Assembly: GCA_003153655.1 (NCBI GenBank)
Contig: PMAK01000215.1
Location: 1 to 8,003 of the forward strand
Reading direction: 5' to 3'
Origin: Phycisphaerales bacterium
GTDB taxonomy: Bacteria > Planctomycetota > Phycisphaerae > Tepidisphaerales > Tepidisphaeraceae
Length of the DNA stretch: 8,003 nucleotides
In this document: in pieces, positions 1 to 5,613 of the stretch
How positions within the stretch are numbered: position 1 is the first letter of the stretch
Layout of the letters: every line of letters begins with the position of its first letter
The notes under the pieces: model-generated
Database searches by the model: none
Told to the model about the DNA's origin: nothing
The model's input: only the letters and a program-made list of their open reading frames with translations
Made by a program: the position numbers and the translations under genes

Positions 1-2
1 CC

Positions 3-1301
3 GGCGCAGCCGCCGGAATGGCCGCAATCTTCGGCACGCCCGTCTCTGCCGTTCTCCTTGCCGTCGAATTATTACTTTTCGAATTCCGCCCCAGATCTTT
101 CATTCCCGTCGCCCTCGCCAGCGCCGTCGCCGCCGGCACCCGCTTCACCCTCCACATGCCCTATCCCGTCTTTCAGTTGCCGAATCTTCTGCAACCGTCC
201 CTCCCCGCGATGGGAATTTACCTCATCATGGGCGCCATCGTAGGCGCGGCTTCCGTCTTCGTTACCCGCGCCGTCTATGCCGTTGAAGATCTCTTCGACA
301 AACTCCCCATTCACTGGATGTGGTGGCCCGCCATCGGCGCGATCCCGGTCGGAATCATCGGCTATTTCCAGCCCCGAACCCTCGGCGTCGGATATGAAAA
401 CATCAGCGACACCCTCATGTCCCATCTCGCTCTCTGGACAGTCGTATCGCTCTGCACCCTCAAATTCGTCTCCTGGGCCATTTCCCTCGGCAGCGGAACC
501 TCCGGCGGAACGCTCGCGCCCCTCTTTACCATCGGCGGCGGCCTGGGGTTTCTCCTCGGCGCTACCTCCATCCACGTCTTCCCACGCGCGGGGGTGGACA
601 TCCATATCGCCGCCCTCGTCGGAATGGCTGCGATGTTCGCCGGCGCGTCCCGCGCCATGCTCACCTCCGTCGTCTTCGCCTACGAAACCACTCTCCAACC
701 CCTCGGCCTCCTACCGCTCCTCGGCGGCTGCGCCACCTCATACTTCGTCTCCTGCCTCCTCATGCGCAACACCATCATGACCGAAAAAATCGCCCGCCGC
801 GGCGTCGAAGTCCCCAGCGAATACACCTCCGATTTCCTCGCCAGCGCCAAGGTCTCTCAGATCGCTTCGCTGAAAATCACCCAGCTCGGGGCCGACGAGA
901 GAATCCAATCCATTCGCCAGCGCGTTACCTCCGGCGAGCCCGGCTTTACCCACCAGGGCTACCCCATAGCCGACGCCGCGGGAAAGCTCGTCGGCGTCCT
1001 CACGCTCCGCGATTTCCACAATCCCAAGAACACCCCCGACACGCGCCTCGGCGACGTGATTGCCCGTCCCCCAATCACGGTCCATCCCGAGTCATCCCTC
1101 CGCGAAGCCGCCAACGAAATGATCCGCCACGATGTCGGCCGCCTCATCATCGTCGACCGCGCCCATCCTCATGTCGCCGTCGGCATCATCACCCGCAGCG
1201 ACCTGCTACGCGCCCAGCGCAGCCTTATCGAGGAAATGGTCCCCGCCGAATCCGCCGTCCCCTGGCTACGCCGCAAATCCCGGAATGGCCGCGTGGAATG
1301 A
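3..1301 (+). CDS. ClC-family chloride channel/antiporter with C-terminal CBS pair (5' partial)
   Basis: Membrane chloride (or other anion) channel or H+-coupled antiporter; only the C-terminal part is in the window. The reading frame is open to the left edge, and the first visible residues (GAAAG, then MAAIFGTP) are the conserved ClC segment after the GREGP filter motif, so the ATG at 18 is internal. Roughly 150 N-terminal residues, with the GSGIP and GREGP motifs, are missing. Counting from that ATG, the AVELLLFEF helix lies at about 15-23 and several hydrophobic helices run to about 255. The third pore motif, GSGTSGGTLAP, is at 158-168. Two CBS domains (about 278-337 and 345-402) form the cytoplasmic tail and usually bind adenine nucleotides. 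The pore tyrosine and inner proton-glutamate positions of the E. coli protein look substituted (see findings). The gene ends 126 bp before rpmE and is probably a separate transcription unit. Whether it is a channel or an exchanger cannot be told from this part. Confidence 0.93.
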   Translation, partial: GAAAGMAAIFGTPVSAVLLAVELLLFEFRPRSFIPVALASAVAAGTRFTLHMPYPVFQLPNLLQPSLPAMGIYLIMGAIVGAASVFVTRAVYAVEDLFDKLPIHWMWWPAIGAIPVGIIGYFQPRTLGVGYENISDTLMSHLALWTVVSLCTLKFVSWAISLGSGTSGGTLAPLFTIGGGLGFLLGATSIHVFPRAGVDIHIAALVGMAAMFAGASRAMLTSVVFAYETTLQPLGLLPLLGGCATSYFVSCLLMRNTIMTEKIARRGVEVPSEYTSDFLASAKVSQIASLKITQLGADERIQSIRQRVTSGEPGFTHQGYPIADAAGKLVGVLTLRDFHNPKNTPDTRLGDVIARPPITVHPESSLREAANEMIRHDVGRLIIVDRAHPHVAVGIITRSDLLRAQRSLIEEMVPAESAVPWLRRKSRNGRVE

Positions 1302-1433
1302 CCTTCTTCGGCGGCCTACCATCCAATTGCCTTTTCCAACCTGGCCTGTTAACTTGCCCGGCCCCAAAATAGCCCGGCTGACGTGAAGCCAATATGGCCC
1401 AACGCACGACCGGACTAAAAGGAGAAGTTGTCC

Positions 1434-1676
1434 GTGAAACCGAAAATCCATCCAAAATACCGTAATTGCAACGTCCACTGCGCCTGTGGCAACACCTTCG
1501 TCACCCGCAGCACCGTCCCCAAAATCAACGTCGATATCTGTAGCTCCTGCCATCCGTTCTTCACCGGCAAGCAGAAATTCATCGACGCCGCCGGCCGCGT
1601 CGAACGCTTCAGCAAGAAATTCGGCGGCACCTACAGCTTTCAAAAGACCGCCCCCCCGGCCGCCGCAAAAAAGTGA
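1434..1676 (+). CDS. rpmE: 50S ribosomal protein L31, zinc-binding type
   Basis: Component of the large ribosomal subunit, near the central protuberance and the bridge to the small subunit. The protein has 80 residues and begins [10 protein letters not shown], the normal L31 N-terminus. Cys16, Cys18, Cys36 and Cys39 (CxC...CxxC, followed by HPFFTGKQ) give the four-cysteine zinc site of the C+ form. The start is set by AAAAGGAG at 1417-1424, which lies 9 nt before GTG 1434; an in-frame TTG at 1428 is only 3 nt away and would add two non-conserved residues. The tail (about 66-80, rich in Ala, Pro and Lys) is a small extension after the conserved core. The stop overlaps the GTG start of the next gene by four bases (GTGA), so translation of the lipoprotein is probably coupled to L31. 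Confidence 0.97.
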   Translation: MKPKIHPKYRNCNVHCACGNTFVTRSTVPKINVDICSSCHPFFTGKQKFIDAAGRVERFSKKFGGTYSFQKTAPPAAAKK

Positions 1677-2260
1677 TTCTCCGCCGCCTGCGTTGGCCTG
1701 TTGCCATGCTGGCGGCGGTGCTTCCGCTTGTCCAGGGCTGCTGCGGACAACCCAGGCCCAACCTCAATCAGATTCGCGCCGACTGGAAAAATCCCGACAC
1801 GCGCGGCCTGACTCTGCCGGCCTTCAACCCCGATGTCATCGCGGTTTGCGATCCGCCCATTGGCTGGAAACCCGACGCGCTCAAAACCGGCCCCAACCAT
1901 ATTCACGAAGTCTGGCTCAGCCCCTCAGGCGCAACCGCGTATGGCGTGATTCACTTCACCATGCCACTCCCGATCGGATTGAATCTCGCCCTCTCAGGCT
2001 TTCTGAGCGAAATGAAAACAACCGAAGGCGAAGCCAAGCTCCTAAGCCGTGAGGATGACGCCAATCTTCCCGGAATCCGTTTCGTCGCCGAGGGCGGCTT
2101 ATACCGAATTCACGCCAATCTCATCATTGACGGCTGGGACGGCTGGACCGTTTATGCCGGCACGTTCCGCGCCAAGCCGGTCGCACCGGATGAGTTTGAC
2201 ACGGCCGTTCGCGCTCGCGAAAATACCCACGTCGGACGACCGGAAAATCCGGACCGATAA
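1673..2260 (+). CDS. predicted lipoprotein 1, unknown function (paralogue of the next gene)
   Basis: A 195-residue protein of no family I can name. It opens with a basic n-region (MILRRLRW), a hydrophobic stretch at about 9-20 and a lipobox-like LVQGC with lipidation predicted at Cys23, so it should be membrane-anchored and face the periplasm. The mature part is a small mixed alpha/beta domain with conserved-looking H78, W81, S83-P84, G91-V92, a PLPI turn at 98-101 and a WDGWTVYAG strand at 155-163. The same landmarks recur in the gene at 2352, which encodes exactly the same number of residues. The GTG start at 1673 overlaps the rpmE stop and has no Shine-Dalgarno, suggesting reinitiation; ATG 1706 would remove the basic n-region and is less likely. 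The overall look recalls small PsbP/DUF1795-like secreted domains, but that is only a guess. Confidence 0.75.
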   Translation: MILRRLRWPVAMLAAVLPLVQGCCGQPRPNLNQIRADWKNPDTRGLTLPAFNPDVIAVCDPPIGWKPDALKTGPNHIHEVWLSPSGATAYGVIHFTMPLPIGLNLALSGFLSEMKTTEGEAKLLSREDDANLPGIRFVAEGGLYRIHANLIIDGWDGWTVYAGTFRAKPVAPDEFDTAVRARENTHVGRPENPDR

Positions 2261-2313
2261 TTTAGACCGCCGTACCCCTGCATCCCTACACGCGCTACCG
2301 CTTTTACGACCGC

Positions 2314-2339
2314 ACCCCGTATCTTGGGGTATAAAGATA
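2314..2339 (+). promoter_or_regulatory. two overlapping, mutually exclusive inverted repeats upstream of lipoprotein 2
   Basis: ACCCC (2314-2318) can pair with GGGGT (2326-2330), and TATCTT (2320-2325) can pair with AAGATA (2334-2339). The two stems share bases, so only one can form at a time. The second ends 3 nt before the GGAG ribosome binding site (2343-2346) of the next gene. The arms are short (5 and 6 bp) and no function is shown; this may be a leader structure or chance. Confidence 0.3.
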
Positions 2340-2351
2340 ATTGGAGAGCTG

Positions 2352-2939
2352 ATGTCTATGGCTTTTCCCCAATCTTTAATGGGTAGAATTTTGGTCGCGG
2401 CCGCGACCGCGACCGCCTTCTGCGCCGGCTGCCAATATCAAAATGTCTCCTCCACACAACTGGATATCCACCAGTCCCTGCTGAACAAATCCGGACTGAC
2501 ACCCCTGCACGTCAATTCACTCCTCAGAATAACCTGCGCGCCCCCAGAGCTTTGGGTGCTGCTCGTCCCGCAGGAAAACGTGCTTTTTTCCCACCAGCAA
2601 TGGCGTTCACCCGATCACCAGGTCGGCATGGGCGTCGCCTACGCGCGAACCCCCGTTCCGATCTCCGCGCAGATGCTTGTCTGGTTTGCAAAGGCCAAGT
2701 ACTCGGAAACCCAGAAGGTTCAGGGCCGATTGCTCGGGCAATGGACCGATCCGCTGGGTCGCTGCTGGTTCGAAGGCGAGAACGATAAATTTCACATCAT
2801 CGGCTACGCCATGACGCGCGGCCGCGACGCGTGGGTCGTCTATAGCGGCTACCGCCTCGGCGGCAAAGCATCCTTGAACGAAATTGCCCTCGCCGCCAAA
2901 GGCGCCGATTCCGTCGCCCCGACCCTACTGGATCCATAG
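2352..2939 (+). CDS. predicted lipoprotein 2, unknown function (paralogue of the preceding gene)
   Basis: A 195-residue predicted lipoprotein. The start ATG 2352 has GGAG at 2343-2346, 5 nt upstream; ATG 2358 is also possible. A hydrophobic stretch (about 10-23) leads to FCAGC with lipidation likely at Cys27. Cys at the -3 position of the lipobox is unusual, so anchoring is less certain than for its neighbour. The mature domain matches lipoprotein 1 in order and spacing: H81, W84, S86-P87, G94-V95, PVPI at 101-104, G136 and a DAWVVYSG strand at 159-166. Overall identity is low, so the duplication is old. The gene could be co-transcribed with rpmE and lipoprotein 1 across a 91-bp gap. It ends 9 bp from the convergent protease gene with no room for a terminator between them. 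The function is not recognised. Confidence 0.75.
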   Translation: MSMAFPQSLMGRILVAAATATAFCAGCQYQNVSSTQLDIHQSLLNKSGLTPLHVNSLLRITCAPPELWVLLVPQENVLFSHQQWRSPDHQVGMGVAYARTPVPISAQMLVWFAKAKYSETQKVQGRLLGQWTDPLGRCWFEGENDKFHIIGYAMTRGRDAWVVYSGYRLGGKASLNEIALAAKGADSVAPTLLDP

Positions 2940-2948
2940 CTGCGGAAT

Positions 2949-3923
2949 TCAACTCGCATCGCCCGGCGTGACAAACAGCGCCAGTTTCTCCAATCCGCGG
3001 AGCACCACCACTTCGGTTGATTTCCCCACGCGTTCTTCCGTGAGCAACCGGTATAATTCGTCAACCCGCTCCGTCCCAACGCCGTCAAACTCAACGACGA
3101 TGTCTCCCTCGCGGATTCCCGCTCGCTCCGCCGGGCTCCCCGGCTCGATCTGGATCACCAGCACGCCGCCGCTGCCGGGAATCTTGTGATGCCGCAATAT
3201 CCGCCGATGCAGCGGAACATCCTGCCCGCCCATTCCAATGTAACTTCGTTTCACGCGCCCAAATCGCAGCAGCTGCGCCACGACGAACGTTGCCGTATTG
3301 CTCGGGATCGCAAAACAGATTCCCTGCGCCGGGCGAATGATCGCCGTGTTCACCCCAATCACCTGCCCGCGCCCGTTCACCAGCGGGCCGCCGCTGTTCC
3401 CCGGGTTCAAGGCGGCATCCGTCTGGATGACGTTATCGATCAGCCGCCCGGAAGCCGACCGAAAACTGCGAGCCGTCGCGCTAATCACGCCTGCCGTGAC
3501 CGTGGACTGAAATCCATACGGATTCCCTATCGCGACCACAAGTTGTCCCACCCGCAACGCGCCGGAGTCACCCAGCACCGCGCAAGGCAGGTTCGGCCCA
3601 TTGATGCGGATCACCGCCAGGTCCGTATGCGGATCTTCCCCCGCCAATTCCGCGTCAAATCGCCGGCCGTCGGGCAATGCCACTTCCATCCGCCCGGCTC
3701 CATGCACGACGTGGCTGTTCGTCAGGATAAAACCGTCCGGCGTGAAGATAAGCCCGGACCCGCTCCCGCCGCGATGCTCCGCCTTGGCGTCACCATGCCG
3801 AACCTCGATGTTCACCACCGCCGGTCCCACCGTCTGCGCCGCGTTCATTACCGTCCGCGAATACGCATCCAGCGCTTCCGGCTCGGCTTCCACGCCCGCT
3901 TGTTCGTCAATCGTCTGATTCAT
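2949..3923 (-). CDS. HtrA/DegP-type trypsin-like serine protease with one PDZ domain, no signal peptide seen
   Basis: Serine endopeptidase of the S1C (HtrA/DegP) family, which normally degrades or refolds damaged envelope proteins. In the 324-residue product from ATG 3923 the catalytic triad is intact: His71 (TNSHVV), Asp101 (HTDLAVI) and Ser177 (GNSGGP). A Gly/Ser-rich GGSGSGLIF segment opens the protease barrel, and one PDZ domain (about 228-318, with GSPAERAGI and EGDIVVEFDG) follows. The N-terminus is acidic (VEAEPEALDA) with no hydrophobic segment. An in-frame TGA lies a few codons before the TTG at 3929, the only other upstream start candidate, so no signal peptide has been missed. The enzyme therefore looks cytoplasmic, unlike typical DegP/DegQ. 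No good Shine-Dalgarno precedes the start. It is divergent from the HxlR regulator and convergent with lipoprotein 2. Confidence 0.93.
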   Translation of the reverse strand: MNQTIDEQAGVEAEPEALDAYSRTVMNAAQTVGPAVVNIEVRHGDAKAEHRGGSGSGLIFTPDGFILTNSHVVHGAGRMEVALPDGRRFDAELAGEDPHTDLAVIRINGPNLPCAVLGDSGALRVGQLVVAIGNPYGFQSTVTAGVISATARSFRSASGRLIDNVIQTDAALNPGNSGGPLVNGRGQVIGVNTAIIRPAQGICFAIPSNTATFVVAQLLRFGRVKRSYIGMGGQDVPLHRRILRHHKIPGSGGVLVIQIEPGSPAERAGIREGDIVVEFDGVGTERVDELYRLLTEERVGKSTEVVVLRGLEKLALFVTPGDAS

Positions 3924-3968
3924 GCCCAATCGTAGCCATCAGATTTTCAAAAGTGAAATACAAGCTCT

Positions 3969-3997
3969 TTGCATACCAAGTATCAAATGTATATCAT
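3969..3997 (+). promoter_or_regulatory. candidate sigma70-type promoter for the HxlR gene
   Basis: TTGCAT (3969-3974) and TATCAT (3992-3997) are separated by 17 bp; they match the -35 and -10 consensus at 3 and 5 of 6 positions. Transcription would start around 4004, only a few bases before ATG 4009, giving a leaderless or near-leaderless mRNA. That fits the lack of a Shine-Dalgarno there. The -10 box lies inside the palindrome at 3982-4002, as expected for repression. This is inference from consensus matching only. Confidence 0.4.
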
Positions 3998-4002
3998 TTG
4001 AT
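3982..4002. promoter_or_regulatory. perfect palindrome, probable HxlR operator
   Basis: ATCAAATG (3982-3989), spacer TATAT, CATTTGAT (3995-4002): 8-bp arms with no mismatch, 21 bp in all. It sits in the gap between the divergent protease and regulator genes and covers the proposed -10 region of the regulator. HxlR proteins bind as dimers to such dyads and often control themselves and a divergent neighbour, so autoregulation and control of the protease are likely but untested. Confidence 0.65.
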
Positions 4003-4008
4003 GGCATC

Positions 4009-4320
4009 ATGCGGCGAACCCAAATCCGATGTCCCGCCGAACGCACGCTGGTCCTGATCGGCGGCCGATGGAAGGTCCTGATCCTGTATCACCTTGACCC
4101 AAGCCTCCGCCGCTTTTCCGAGCTTCGGCGTCTGCTCATGCCGGTCACCCCCAGAATGCTCGCCCGCCAACTCCGCGAACTCGAACGCGATGGCCTCGTC
4201 CGCCGAAAGATTTACGCCCAGGTCCCCCCAAAAGTGGAATATTCCCTCACCCCGGCTGGAAAGAGCCTCAAGCCCGTCATCGCCGCCATGTGCCAATGGG
4301 GAAAACAAACTCGCTGCTGA
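4009..4320 (+). CDS. HxlR-family winged-helix transcriptional regulator
   Basis: DNA-binding regulator of the HxlR family, usually dimeric. From ATG 4009 the product is 103 residues, the family's normal size; upstream in-frame residues do not resemble the family. Family landmarks are CPAERTLVLIGGRWKVLIL at 8-26, RFSEL at 35-39, recognition helix TPRMLARQLRELERDGLV at 47-64, and the wing VPPKVEYSLTPAG at 72-84. Cys8 is the conserved N-terminal cysteine that acts as a redox or electrophile sensor in some members such as HypR; sensing here is only possible, not shown. A second Cys (95) lies in the last helix and a third at the C-terminus (103). No Shine-Dalgarno is seen, and the palindrome 3982-4002 ends 6 bp before the start. 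The gene is divergent from the HtrA-type protease, its most likely target besides itself. Confidence 0.92.
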   Translation: MRRTQIRCPAERTLVLIGGRWKVLILYHLDPSLRRFSELRRLLMPVTPRMLARQLRELERDGLVRRKIYAQVPPKVEYSLTPAGKSLKPVIAAMCQWGKQTRC

Positions 4321-4628
4321 GATGCGCTGCATTTAACGGCTTGATACAACGGGCCGCCGCCACGTTACCCTTTACTTAAATGAAATCCCCAATCTTTTTC
4401 GGCGCTGGACGGGAATATGAAATCCTCGAACGCCGCGCCTTAGACATAAGACCTTCTCCACCTCATCACCCATTTCCCCAATAAAGACTGTTTGTATGAA
4501 CGATTCTTCTTGCCATTTGAATCAAAAGTCGTTGAACTAGCGTGTCCATTCCAGACTATCGAAATTTTATTTATCATAATAGTGATAGTTAATCTCGTAG
4601 AGGGTCGGTCTATTGGAGGTGCCGGATT
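4321..4628. other. 308-bp intergenic stretch, AT-rich at its right end
   Basis: No convincing gene. The only sizeable open frame on the + strand (ATG 4380 to stop 4484, 34 codons) lacks a ribosome binding site and ends in a low-complexity Pro/His run. From about 4545 the sequence becomes AT-rich (4561-4590 is nearly all A/T) and carries short inverted repeats: TATCA/TGATA at 4572-4576/4583-4587 and ACTATC/GATAGT at 4555-4560/4584-4589. TATCAT at 4572-4577 or CATAAT at 4575-4580 could serve as a -10 box, but neither has a good -35. The stretch most likely holds the promoter of the gene at 4629. TTTGAATCAAA (4516-4526) contains sequences like the arms of the HxlR operator, in the opposite order. 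No terminator for the HxlR gene is obvious. Confidence 0.5.
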
Positions 4629-4910
4629 GTGACCAAAACAATAACAGAATGGATTAGCGAAGGTGAGCAACTTTACGCCGCCTCGCTCCAGGAATACGAA
4701 GAGGTCAATGCCAAACTTCAGGAATTGGAAATCGTATTGATGCAGAAGCAGGAGGAAGTGAATCAAATTGCCCAGATCATCGGCAAGCCGCTCGTCGAGG
4801 GAAATCGCCGTCTCACCGCTCAATTGGTGGACGACCACGGCCCCAAATCGGTGCCCAACTCCCCGTCCACGATCGCCCGCGCCCTGACCGGCCGCAACCT
4901 GAATCGATGA
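4629..4910 (+). CDS. small coiled-coil protein, unknown function
   Basis: A 93-residue protein that I do not recognise. The GTG start has a strong GGAGG at 4615-4619, 9 nt upstream. Residues about 12-52 are rich in Glu, Gln, Lys and Leu with heptad-like spacing (EYEEVNAKLQELEI, then QKQEEVNQIAQII), so an amphipathic helix or coiled coil is likely. The tail is short and polar, with Pro, Ser, Arg and Asn. No signal peptide, membrane segment or cysteine is present, so it is probably cytoplasmic and oligomeric. It is followed after 110 bp by two tandem ribbon-helix-helix-like genes and may act with them, but nothing in the sequence proves a link. The hairpin at 4918-4938 begins 7 nt after its stop. 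The antisense frame over this gene lacks any comparable start signal. Confidence 0.8.
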   Translation: MTKTITEWISEGEQLYAASLQEYEEVNAKLQELEIVLMQKQEEVNQIAQIIGKPLVEGNRRLTAQLVDDHGPKSVPNSPSTIARALTGRNLNR

Positions 4911-4917
4911 GGGGCTC

Positions 4918-4938
4918 CTGGTTGTTCGGCACAACCAG
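4918..4938 (+). promoter_or_regulatory. perfect 8-bp hairpin after the coiled-coil gene
   Basis: CTGGTTGT (4918-4925) and ACAACCAG (4931-4938) form a perfect stem around a five-base TCGGC loop. No T-run follows (next is TCAGCCCGG), so it is not a standard intrinsic terminator. It could protect the upstream mRNA 3' end, pause polymerase, or be part of the leader of the next gene. Confidence 0.55.
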
Positions 4939-4966
4939 TCAGCCCGGTGTTTAATATCTCGGAATT

Positions 4967-5011
4967 GGAGTACATTCGATGGCCTGAATTTCTCGGGCCT
5001 GCTAATTGGAG
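4967..5011 (+). promoter_or_regulatory. leader with duplicated start signal, two-codon mini-ORF and hairpin
   Basis: AATTGGAGT occurs at 4963-4971 and again at 5004-5012, each followed after 7-8 bases by ATGGC. The second is the real start region of the gene at 5021. The first opens ATG GCC TGA (4979-4987), a Met-Ala mini-ORF with a well-placed GGAG (4967-4970). Bases 4981-4987 and 4993-4999 can form a 7-bp stem with one G-U pair that buries the mini-ORF stop, just upstream of the true ribosome binding site (5008-5011). This could be a translational control device or a leftover duplication. Confidence 0.4.
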
Positions 5012-5020
5012 TCAACAAAA

Positions 5021-5266
5021 ATGGCAGACAAACGTTCGATCATGCGGATACAACTTGATTCTGGCGCCAAAGATGAACTAGACAAAATCTGTTCCAAACG
5101 CGGGATGACGCAAATCGCCGTCATGTCCCGCCTGGTCGGCTGGTTCATCCGTCAGGACGATGTAATTCAAACCGCGGTCATGGCCACGCTTTCCGATCAG
5201 GCCCTCGCGCAACTTGCGGGCCAATTGCTAAAGCGGATGTCATCTCGCTCCGGCAAGGCAAAATAG
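5021..5266 (+). CDS. ribbon-helix-helix-like small protein A (tandem paralogue)
   Basis: An 81-residue protein, probably a dimeric DNA-binding protein of ribbon-helix-helix (MetJ/Arc) type. This is inferred from the pattern, not from a named family. A short beta strand (IMRIQL, 7-12) is followed by a helix (about 14-27), a GMT turn (28-30) and a second helix (about 31-45). A further helix at about 58-73 ends in LLKRM. The start ATG 5021 has GGAG at 5008-5011, 9 nt away; TTG 5006 overlaps that site and is unlikely. About 33 of 80 aligned residues are identical, by eye, to the gene at 5356, with the block GMTQIA..SR...WF..Q.DV.Q best kept. One cysteine (Cys24) is shared with the paralogue. If it binds DNA it may regulate its own leader, which is unusually structured. 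Confidence 0.85.
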   Translation: MADKRSIMRIQLDSGAKDELDKICSKRGMTQIAVMSRLVGWFIRQDDVIQTAVMATLSDQALAQLAGQLLKRMSSRSGKAK

Positions 5267-5355
5267 CCCCGCCTGGCCGCGATGAATTACGTCTCTTGAG
5301 TTTATTCTTTGATCGTTTTGAGGTCGTAAGCCCTTTGTTTTAAGGATCCTGGAAA

Positions 5356-5613
5356 ATGCCAAACAACAGCTCCTCCCGTCGTGTCATCATGCGCATCGAG
5401 CTTCTGCCCGAGGCCAAAGACTCGCTCACCGGCCTGTGCGATCGGCTCGGAATGACGCAGATTGCCACCACCAGCCGGATCATCGAGTGGTTCACCACCC
5501 AATCCGACGTCGTGCAGGCCTCAATTCTCGGCCTCTATCCGCAGGATATCCGCGCGGAAGTCGCCGAAATGATTTTGAAGCGCATGGCTTCCGACGCGAA
5601 AAAAAAATCCTGA
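5356..5613 (+). CDS. ribbon-helix-helix-like small protein B (tandem paralogue)
   Basis: An 85-residue paralogue of the gene at 5021, with the same layout: strand IMRIEL (11-16), helix about 18-31, turn GMT (33-35), second helix about 36-49, then an acidic helix about 63-77 ending ILKRM. ATG 5356 has AAGGA at 5342-5346, 9 nt upstream. The two proteins differ most in the second-helix face (AVMSRLVGWF against ATTSRIIEWF) and in the C-terminal helix, so they may form different dimers or a heterodimer. The coding end contains nine consecutive A residues (5599-5607) in the Lys-Lys-Lys codons, a possible slippage site. The 89-bp gap before it has no clear promoter or terminator, so co-transcription with gene A is plausible. 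The function is not known to me. Confidence 0.85.
   Translation: MPNNSSSRRVIMRIELLPEAKDSLTGLCDRLGMTQIATTSRIIEWFTTQSDVVQASILGLYPQDIRAEVAEMILKRMASDAKKKS

Noticed and set aside
72..698. 208-codon open frame on the - strand inside the ClC gene
   Set aside because: It is Gly/Glu/Asp-rich, lacks a start signal and lies opposite a well-conserved ClC frame.
1361..1385. possible terminator or inverted repeat between the ClC gene and rpmE
   Set aside because: The two GCCCGG copies there are direct repeats, not inverted, and no T-run follows.
3186..3935. 249-codon open frame on the + strand opposite the protease
   Set aside because: The protease frame carries an intact catalytic triad and PDZ motifs; the opposite product is Arg/His/Pro-rich without pattern.
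4380..4484. 34-codon open frame beginning MKSPIFFGAG
   Set aside because: It has no ribosome binding site, no recognisable pattern, and ends in a low-complexity Pro/His run.
4440..5018. 192-codon open frame on the - strand across the coiled-coil gene
   Set aside because: The + strand gene has GGAGG at ideal spacing and a coherent coiled-coil composition; the antisense frame has no ribosome binding site and spans the hairpin leader.
5282..5299. five-codon mini-ORF (Met-Asn-Tyr-Val-Ser) before small protein B
   Set aside because: Unlike the Met-Ala mini-ORF it has no ribosome binding site, so it is probably chance.
4629..5613. toxin-antitoxin reading of the small-gene block
   Set aside because: Ribbon-helix-helix proteins can be antitoxins, but none of the three proteins shows a toxin motif and the two DNA-binding-like genes are paralogues of each other.
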